Shown here: in pieces, positions 55,501-64,000 of the stretch | How positions within the stretch are numbered: position 1 is the stretch's first letter | Layout of the letters: every line of letters starts with the position of its first letter | Assembly (NCBI GenBank): GCA_949130485.1 | Contig: OX422191.1 | Location: forward strand, 5,395,754-5,459,753 | Direction: 5' to 3' | Length of the DNA stretch: 64,000 bases | Source: Agelas oroides | Lineage: Eukaryota; Porifera; Demospongiae; Agelasida; Agelasidae | Notes under the pieces: generated by a model | Told to the model about the DNA's origin: nothing | The model's input: only the letters and a program-made list of their open reading frames with translations | Databases searched by the model: none | Position numbers and translations under genes: made by a program

Positions 55501-58500
55501 TGTTATCATGTCTTTTCTGCACACAAACAGGCTTGCACTAACCTCATAGGGCTTCCACAGTGGTGAAAACTGCTTTCTCGATCTTCTCTGGCACTTAAAC
55601 AGGCCTGCAAGTGCATCACAGACCAATTCGGATCTTAAAACGGTGTTATCAGGTCTTTTCCGCACATAAACAGACTTGCACGAGCATCACAGGATCGCCA
55701 CAGTGGGGAAAACTGCTTTCTCGATCGTCCCTGGCATTTAATCAGGCGTCCATGTGCTTCACAGCAACACCTTCAAGGTTAAAACGGTGGTATCAGGCCT
55801 TTCCCGCACATAAACAAGCTTGCACCAAACTCACAGGGCTTCCACAACGGTAAAAACTGCTTTTTCGATCTTCTCTGCCACTTAAACAGGCCTATTCGTG
55901 CTTCACAGTACCCCATCGGAGGTTAAAACGGCGTTATCATGTCTTTTCAGCACATAAACAGGCTTACATGAGCCTCCCAGGACCTCCACAGTGGTGAAAA
56001 CTGCTTTGTCGATCTTTTCTGGCACTTAAACAGGCCTGCAAGTTCATCACAGTACCAACTCGGATGTTAAAACGGCGTTATCAGGTCTTTTCCGCACATA
56101 AACAGGCTTACATGAGCCTCACAGGACCTCCACAGTGGTGAAAACTGCTTTCTCGACAGTCCCTGTCACTTAAACAGGCCTAAACGTGCTTTAAAGCATC
56201 TCCTCGGAGGTTAAAAGGGCGATATCAGGTCTTTCTCACACATAAACAAGCTTGCACCAAGCTCACAGGGCTTCCACAGCGGTGAAAACTGCTTTCTCGA
56301 TCTTCTCTGCCACTTAAACAAGCCCGTACGTGCTTCACAGCACCTCCTCGGAGGTTAAAACGTCGTTATCAGGTCTTTTCAGCGCATAAACAAGCTTGCA
56401 CAAACCTCACAAGGCTTCCACAGCGGTCAAGACTGCTTTCTCGATCTTCTCTGCCACTTAAGCAGGCCTGTACGTGCTTCACAGTACCGCATCAGAGGTT
56501 AAAACGGCGTTATCATGTCTTTTCAGCACATAAACAGGCTTACATGAGCTTCACAGGACATCCACAGTGGTGAAAACTGCTTTATCGACCGTCCCTGGCA
56601 CTTAAACTGGCCTGCACGTGCTTCAAAGCGTCTCCTTGGAGGTTAAAACGGTGTTATCAGGTCTTTCCCGCTCATAAACAAGCTTGCACCAAACTCACAG
56701 GGCTTCCACAGCGGTGAAAACTGCTTTCTCGATCTTCTCTGCCACGTAAACAAGCCTGTACGTGCTTCACAGCACCTCCTCGGAGGTTAAAACGGCGTTA
56801 TCAGGTGTTTTCAGCACATAAACAAGCTTGCACCAACCTCACAGGGCTTCCTCAGCGGTCAAAACTGCTTTCTCGATCTTCTCTGCCACTTAAACAGGCC
56901 TATACGTTCTTCACAGTACCCCATCAGAGGTTAAAACGGCGTTATCATGTCTTTTCTGCACACAAACAGGCTTGCACACACCTCATAGGGCTTCCACAGT
57001 GGTGAAAACTGCTTTCTCGATCTTCTCTGGCACTTAAACAGGCCTGCAAGTGCATCACAGTACCAACTCGGATGTTAAAACGGCGTTGTCAGGTCTTTTC
57101 CGCACATAAACAGGCTTACATAAGCCTCACAGGACCTCCACAGTGGTGAAAACTGCTTTCTCGACAGTCCCTGGCACTTAAACAGGCCTAAACGTGCTTT
57201 AAAGCATCTCCTCGTAGGTTAAAAGGGCGTTATCAGGTCTTTCTAACACAAACAAGCTTGCACCAACCTCACAGGGCTTCCACAGCGATCAAAACTGCTT
57301 TCTCGATCTTCCCTGCCACTTAAACAAGCCTGTACGTGCTTCACAGTACCCCATCAGAGGTTAAAACGGCGTTATCATGTCTTTTCTGCACATAAACCGA
57401 CTTGCACTAACCTCGAAGTGCTTCCACAGTGGTGAAAACTGCTTTGTCGATCTTTTCTGGCACTTAAGCAGGCCTGCAAGTGCATCACAGTACCAACTCG
57501 GATGTTAAAACGGCGTTATCAGGTCTTTTCCGCACATAAACAGGCTTACATGAGCCTCACAGGACCTCCACAGTGGTGAAAACTGCTTTCTCGACAGTCC
57601 CTGGCACTTAAACAGGACTAAACGTGCTTTAAAGCATCTCCTCAGAGGCTAAAACGGCGTTATCAGGTCTTTCTAACATAAACAAGATTGCACCAATGTC
57701 ACAGGGCTTCCACAGCGGTCAAAACTGCTTTCTCGATCTTCTCTGCCACTTAAACAAACCTGTACGTGCTTCACAACACCTCCTCGGAGGTTAAAACGGC
57801 GTTATCAGGTGTTTTCAGCACATAAACAGCCTTGCACTATAACCTCACAGGGCTTCCACAGTGGTGAAAACTGCTTTGTCGATCTTTTCTGGCACTTAAA
57901 CAGGCCTGGAAGTGCATCACAGTACCAACTCAGATGTTAAAACGGCATTATCAGGTCTTTTCCGCACATAAACAGGCTTGCACCAGCCTCACAGGACCGC
58001 CACAGTGGTGAAAACTGCTTTATCGACAGTCCCTGGAACTTAAACAGGCCTACACGTGCTTTAAAGCATCTCGGAGGTTAAAGGGGCGTTATCAGGTCTT
58101 TCTCACACATAAACAAGCTTGCACCAACCTCACAGGGCTTCCTCAGCGGTGAAAACTGCTTTCTCGATCTTCTCTGCCACTTAAGCAGGCCTGTACGTGT
58201 TTCACAGTACCCCATCAGAGGTTAAAACGGCGTTATCATGTCTTTTCCGCACGTAAACAGGCTTACATGAGCTTCACAGGACATCCACAGTGGTGAAAAC
58301 TGCTTTCTCGACCGTCCCTGGCACTTAAACAGGCCTACACGTGCTTCAAAGCGTCTCCTTGGAGGTTAAAACAGTGTTATCAGGTCTTTTCCGCACGTAA
58401 ACAAGCTTGCACCAACCTCACAGGGCTTCCACAGCGGTCAAAACTGCTTTCTCGATCTTCTCTGCCACTTAAACGAGCCTGTACGTGCTTCACAGCACCT

Positions 58501-61500
58501 CTTCGGAGGTTAAAACGGCGTTATCAGGTGTTTTCAGCACATAAACAAGCTTGCACCAATCTCACAGGGCTTCCTTATCGCTCAAAACTGCTTTCTCGAT
58601 CTTCTCTGCCAATTAAACAGGCTTGTACGTTCTTCACAGTACCCCATCAGAGGTTAAAACGGCGTTATCATGTCTTTTTTGCACATAAACAGGCTTGCAC
58701 TAACCTCACAGGGCTTCCATAGTGGTAAAAACTACTTTGTCGATCTTTTCTGGCACTTAAACAGGCCTGCAAGTGCATCACAGTTCAAACTCGGATGTTA
58801 AAACGGCGTTATCAGGTCTTTTCCGCACATAAAACAGGCTTACATGAGCCTCACAGGACCTCCACAGTGGTGAAAACTGCTTTCTCGAGTGTCCCTGGCA
58901 CTTAAACAGGCCTAAACGTGCTTTATAGCATCTCCTCAGTGGTTAAAAGGGCGTTATCAGGTCTTTGCCACACATAAACAAGCTTGCACCAACCTCACAG
59001 GGCTTCCACAGCGGTGAAACTGCTTTCTCGATCTTCTCTGCCACTTAAACAAGCCCGTACGTGCTTCACAGGACCTCCTCGGAGGTTAAAACGGCGTTAT
59101 CAGCTCATTTCTGCGCATAAACAAGCTTGCACAAACCTCACAGGGCTTCCACAGCGCTCAAGACTGCATTCTCGATCTTCTCTGCCATTTAAGCAGACCT
59201 GTACGTTCTTCACAGCACCCCATCAGAGGTTAAAACGGCGTTATCATGTCTTTTCTGCAGATCAACAGGCTTGCACTAACCTCACAGGGCTTCCACAGTG
59301 GTGAAAACTGCTGTGTCGATCTTTTCTAGCACTTAAACAGGCCTGCAAGTGCATAACAGTACCAACTCGGATGTTAAAACGGCGTTATCAGGTCTTTTCC
59401 GCACATAAACCGGCTTACATGAGCCTCACAGGACCTCCACAGTGGTGAAAACTGCTTTCTCGACAGTCCCTGGCACTTAAACAGGACTAAACGTGCTTTA
59501 AAGCATCTCCTCGGAGGCTAAAACGGCGTTATCAGGTCTTTCTAACACATAAACAAGCTTGCACCAACCTCACAGGACTTCCAGAGCGGTGAAAACTGCT
59601 TTCTCGATCTTCTCTGCCACTTAAGCAGGCATGTACGTTCTTCACAGTACCCCATCAGAGGTTAAAACGGCGTTATCATGTCTTTTCTGCACATCAACAG
59701 GCTTGCACTAACCTCACACGGCTTCCACAGTTGTGAAAACTGGTTTGTCGATCTTTTCTGGCACTTAAACAGGCCTGCAAGTGCATCACAGTACCAACTC
59801 GGATGTTAAAACGGCGTTGTCAGGTCTTTTCCACACATAAACAGGCTTCCATGAGCCTCACAGGACCTCCACAGTAGTGAAAACTGCTTTCTCGACAGTC
59901 CATGGCACTTAAACAGGCCTACACGTGCTTTAAAGCATCTCCTCGGAGGTTGAAAGGGCGTTATCAGGTCTTCCTTACACATAAACAAGCTTGCACCAAC
60001 CTCACAGGGCTTCCACAGCGGTGAAAACTGCTTTCTCGCTCTTCTCTGCCACTTAAACAAGCCCGTACGTGCTTCACAGCACCTCCTCGGAGGTTAAAAC
60101 GGCGTTATCAGGTGTTTTCAGCGCATAAACAAGCTTGCACAAACCTCACAGGGCTTCCACATCGGTCAAGACTGCTTTCTCGATCTTCTCTGCCACTTAA
60201 GCAGGCTTGTACGTTCTTAACAGTACCCCATCAGAGGTTAAAACGGCGTTATCATGTCTTTACCGCACGTAAACAGGCTTACATGAGCTTCACAGGACAT
60301 CCACAGTGGTGAAAACTGCTTTCTCGACCGTCCCTGGCACTTAAACTGGCCTACACGTGCTTCAAAGCGTCACCTTGGAGGTTAAAACGGTGTTATCAGG
60401 TGTTTCCCGCACATAAACAAGCTTGCACCAACCTCACAGGGCTTCCACAGCGGTCAAAACTGCTTTCTCGATCTTCTCTGCCACTTAAACAAGCCTGTAC
60501 GTGCTTCACAGCACCTCCTTGGAGGTTAAAACGGCGTTATCAGGTCTTTTCAGCGCATAAACAAGCTTGCACAAACCTCACAGGGCTTCCACAGCGGTCA
60601 AGACTGCTTTCTCGATCTTCTCTGCCACTGAAGCAGGCCTGTGCGTGCTTCACAGTACCCCATCAGAGGTTAAAACGGCGTTATCATGTCTTTTCCGCAC
60701 GTAAACAGGCTTACATAAGCTTCACAGAACATCCACAGTGGTGAAAACTGCTTTCTCGACCGTCCCTGGCACTTAAACAGGCCTACACGTGCTTCAAAGC
60801 GCCTCCTTGGTGGTTAAAACGGTGTTATCAGGTCTTCCCCGCACATAAACAAGCTTGCACCAACCTCACAGGGCTCCCTTAGCGGTCAAAACTGCTTCCT
60901 CGATCTTCTCTGCCACTTAAACAGGCCTGTACGTTCTTCACAGTACCCCAGCAGTGGTTAAAACGGCGTTATCATGTCTTTTCTGCACACAAACAGGCTT
61001 GCACTAACCTCATAAGGCTTCCACAGTGGTGAAAACTCATTTCTCGATCTTCTCTGGCACTTAAACAGGCCTGCAAGTGCATCACAGACCAATTCGGATG
61101 TTGAAAAGGCGTTATCAGGTCTTTTCCGCACATAAACAGGCTTGAACGAGCTTCACAGGACCGCCACAGAGGGGAAAACTGCTTTCTCGATCTTGCCTGG
61201 CACTTAATGAGGCGTCCATGTGTTCACAGCACCACCTTCACGGTTAAAACGGTTGTATCAGGCCTTTCCCGCACATAAACAAGCTTGCACCAAACTCACA
61301 GGGCTTCCACAGCGGTCAAGACTGCTTTCTCGATCTTCTCTGCCACTTAAGCAGGCCTGTACGTGCTTCACAGTACCGCATCAGAGGTTAAAACGGCGTT
61401 ATCATGTCTTTTCCGCACGTAAACAGGCTTACATGAACTTCACATGACATCCACAGTGGTGAAAACTGCTTTCTCGACAATCCCTGGCACTTAAACAGGC

Positions 61501-62066
61501 CTACACGTGCTTCAAAGCGTCTCCTTGGAGGTTAAAAGGGCGTTATCAGGTCTTTTCCGCAAATAAATAAGCTTGCACCAACCTCACAGGGCTTCCACAG
61601 CGGTCAAAACGTCTTTCTCGATCTTCTCTGCCACTTAAACAAGCCCGTACGTGTTTCACAGCACCTCCTCGGAGGTTAAAACGTCGTTATCAGGTGTTTT
61701 CAGCACATAAACAAGCTTACATGAGCCTCAAAGGACCTCCACAGTGGTGAAAACTGCTTTCTCGACAGTCCTTGGCACTTAAACAGGCCTACACGTGCTT
61801 TAAAGCATCTCCTCGGAGGTTAAAATGTCGTTGTCAGGTCTTTCTCACACATAAACAAGCTTGCACCAACCTCACAGGGCTTCCACAGCGGTGAAAACTG
61901 CTTTCTCGATCTTCTCTGCCACTTAAACAAGCCCGTACGTGCTTCACAGCACCTCCTTGGAGGTTAAAACGGCGTTACCAGTTCTTTTCAGCGCATAAAC
62001 AAGCTTGCACAAACCTCACAGGGCTTCCACAGCGGTCAATACTGCTTTCTCGATCTTCTCTGCCAC
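52553..62066 (-). repeat. Satellite 2 array, block 5 (inverted)
   Basis: About 66 dimers in the opposite orientation to blocks 1-4 (plus strand reads CACTTAAACAGGCCTGTACG and GGTTAAAACGGCGTTATCAG). A diagnostic ACCCCATCAGAGG variant recurs at about 53,764, 54,191, 54,616, 56,920, 57,350, 58,209, 58,649 and onward, usually 425-440 bp or twice that apart. This defines a 432-bp higher-order unit of three dimers. Confidence 0.93.
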
Positions 62067-62581
62067 TTAACTCTTTAACAACCGTAGACTATTTACTGGA
62101 AGTGTTTATTAGGCTATGGATACCTTCCATGGTCCGTATTTTCACCTCTGCTTGGAGCTAGCACTGGAAACTTGACTCAAAGCTTTATTGACACATTCTC
62201 TGTAGGTTCATGACCTTGGACACACCCACTCATTAGCGAGCGTTCAATAGTCAGGGCCCTCCAACCAGAGAACGCTCCTCCGGACTGAAAGCTGCCTAAA
62301 ATGCCAGAAATGGAGTCCCTACAAGGTGAAAGGAGCGTTTTCTACACCCGTTTGTGCAAGAAAGCAGACAAATGGCCCACCCGGCATTGACCAAGGCTTT
62401 TCTACAGGCAGCTGCACCCGCCGCCATGCACTGTCAGCCAGAGCGGTGCACCCACCCACCTCCCCTTGTCCCACCCTTTCTGCTAGCGCAGAGCCTATCT
62501 TCAAAACGGATTGCGCCAACTGATAACATGCGGCCACAATCTGACGACGCCATAAGGCGTCATCGGTTGGTAAAGGGTTAA
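62067..62581. mobile_element. piggyBac-type MITE in a satellite TTAA
   Basis: TTAACTCTTTAACAACC at the left mirrors GGTTGGTAAAGGGTTAA at the right. TTAA is the target duplication; deleting the element and one TTAA restores the satellite word GCCACTTAAGCAGG. TTAA targeting and CCCTTT-type ends are the piggyBac signature. No transposase; the short frames near 62,326-62,612 are not recognised. A half copy lies at 22,196-22,483. Confidence 0.88.
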
Positions 62582-64000
62582 GCAGGCCTGTACGTGCTTC
62601 ACTGTACCCCATCGGAGGTTAAAACGGCGTTATCATGTCTTTTCCGCACGTAAACAGGCTTACATAAGCCTCACAGGACCTCCACAGTGGGAAAAACTGC
62701 TTTCTCGACCGTCCCTGGCACTTAAACAGGCCTACACGTGATTCAAAGCGTCTCCTTGGAGGTTAAAACGGTGTTATCAGGTCTTTCCCGCACATAAAAA
62801 AGCTTGCACCAACCTCACAGGGCTTCAACAGCGGTCAAAACCGCTTTCTCGATCTTCTCTGCCACTTAAACAAGCCTGTACGTGCTTCACAGCACCTACT
62901 CGGAGGTTAAAACGGCATTATCAGGTGTTTTCAGCACATAAACAAGCTTGCACCAACCTCACAGGGCTTCCTCAGAGGTCAAAACTGCTTCTCGATCTTC
63001 TCTGCCACTTAAACAGGCCTGTACGTTCTTCACAGTACCCCATCAGAGGTTAAAACGGCGTTATCATGTCTTTTCTGCGCATAAACAGGCTTGCATTAAC
63101 CTCACAGGGCTTCCACAGTTGTGAAAACTGGTTTGTCGATCTTTTCTGGCAATTAAGCAGGCCTGCAAGTGCATCACAGTTCCAACTCGAATGTTAAAAC
63201 GGCGTTATCAGGTCTTTTCCGCACATAAACAGGCTTCCACGAGCCTCACAGGACGGCCACAGAGGTGAAAACTGCTTTCTCGACCGTCCCTGGCACTTAA
63301 ACAGGCCTACACGTGCTTTAAAGTATCTCCTCGGAGGTTAAACGGGCGTTATCATGTTTTTCTCACACATAAACAAGCTTGCACCAACCTCACAGGGCTT
63401 CCACAGCGGTCAAGACTGCTTTCTCGATCGTCTCTGCCACTTAAACAAGCCCGTACGTGCTTCACAGCACCTCCTCGGAGGTTAGAACGGTGTTATCATG
63501 TCTTTTCCGCACGTAAACAGGCTTACATGAGCTTTACAGGACGTCCACAGTGGTGAAAACTGCTTTCTCGATCGTCCCTGGCACTTAAACAGGCCTACAC
63601 GTGATTCAAAGCGTCCCCTTGGAGGTTAAAACGGTGTTATCAGGTCTTTCCCGCACATAAACAAGCTTGCACCAAACTCACAGGGCTTCCACAACGGTCA
63701 AAACTGCTTTCTCGATCTTCTCTACCACTTAAGCAAGCCTATACGTGCTTCACAGCACTTCCTCGGAGGTTAAAACGGCGTTATCAGGTCTTTTCAGCGC
63801 ATATACAACTTGCACAAGCCTCACAGGGTTTCCACAAAGGTCAGAACTGCTTTCTACATCTTCTCTGCCACTTAAGCAGGCCTGTACGTGCTTCACAGTA
63901 CCCCATCAGAGGTAAAAACGGCGTTATCATGTCTGTTCCGCACGTAAACAGGCTTGCATGAGCTTTACAGGACTTCCACAGTGGTGAAAACTGCTTTCTC
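62582..64000 (-). repeat. Satellite 2 array, block 6, runs off right edge
   Basis: Continuation of the inverted array after the MITE, about ten dimers, with 432-bp spacing kept (diagnostic variant near 62,607 and 63,038). It is open at the window end. Confidence 0.93.

Noticed and set aside
52553-62066. KQACTNLTGLPQRSK-type repeat frames as genes
   Set aside because: Same cause: 144-bp dimer periodicity. They stop and restart with each array indel, and no regulatory context is seen.

Overview
This window is eukaryotic, almost certainly from an early-branching or marine invertebrate animal; sponge or cnidarian is my guess, and the sequence does not settle it. The reasons are GT-AG introns of 59-249 bp, several animal-type transposon families side by side, and protein domains such as CXXC zinc finger, OTU, SWIM and GPY/F. 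I find no ordinary single-copy host gene that I can name. The window is a repeat-rich block of two satellite families into which many mobile elements have inserted.

Layout. Positions 1-6,260: a minus-strand gag-like open frame runs off the left edge. It is followed by a roughly 50-bp minisatellite and a complete 4,949-bp MULE/Mutator-type DNA transposon (1301-6249). That element has 41-bp terminal inverted repeats and a perfect 10-bp target duplication. Its spliced transposase (about 976 aa) has a zinc-binding N-terminus, DDE core, SWIM finger and CXXC finger, and an OTU cysteine-protease exon lies just downstream. This is the most notable system in the window.

Positions 6,780-32,990: satellite 1, a 51-bp unit, in eight blocks (about 11.7 kb in all). 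Variant monomers recur in a fixed order, giving a higher-order period near 664 bp. The blocks are separated by an element with long inverted ends carrying nested palindromes (7626-9982), a TA-flanked non-autonomous element (12063-12621), an endonuclease-type LINE with a C-terminal restriction-like nuclease (minus strand, 13.7-16.1 kb), a decayed APE-type LINE (plus strand, 17.1-20.9 kb), a LINE 3' end joined to half of a piggyBac-type element (21.4-22.5 kb), a 5'-truncated LINE with intact reverse transcriptase (minus strand, 24.2-26.4 kb), and a decayed Ginger-like DNA transposon (30.3-32.5 kb).

Positions 34,000-64,000: satellite 2, a 72-bp monomer arranged as a 144-bp A/B dimer and, in the right half, as 432-bp (three-dimer) higher-order units. 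The arrays read one way from 34.0 to 50.27 kb and the opposite way from 52.55 kb to the right edge, around a 2.3-kb spacer. They are interrupted by a CAC-ended element (37.8-42.1 kb) that holds a tandem trimer of a tRNA-derived SINE, a CACTG-ended MITE, a 599-bp element with a 9-bp target duplication, a short palindromic element, a 2.1-kb element with 427-bp inverted repeats and a TGTA duplication, and a complete piggyBac-type MITE in a satellite TTAA site (62067-62581).

The satellite units are 51 and 72 bp, both multiples of three, so the arrays stay open in several frames on both strands. The many long frames there are by-products, not genes. The insertions that carry target duplications show that the satellites were in place before those elements arrived. 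The region resembles pericentromeric or other heterochromatic DNA, which is an inference.
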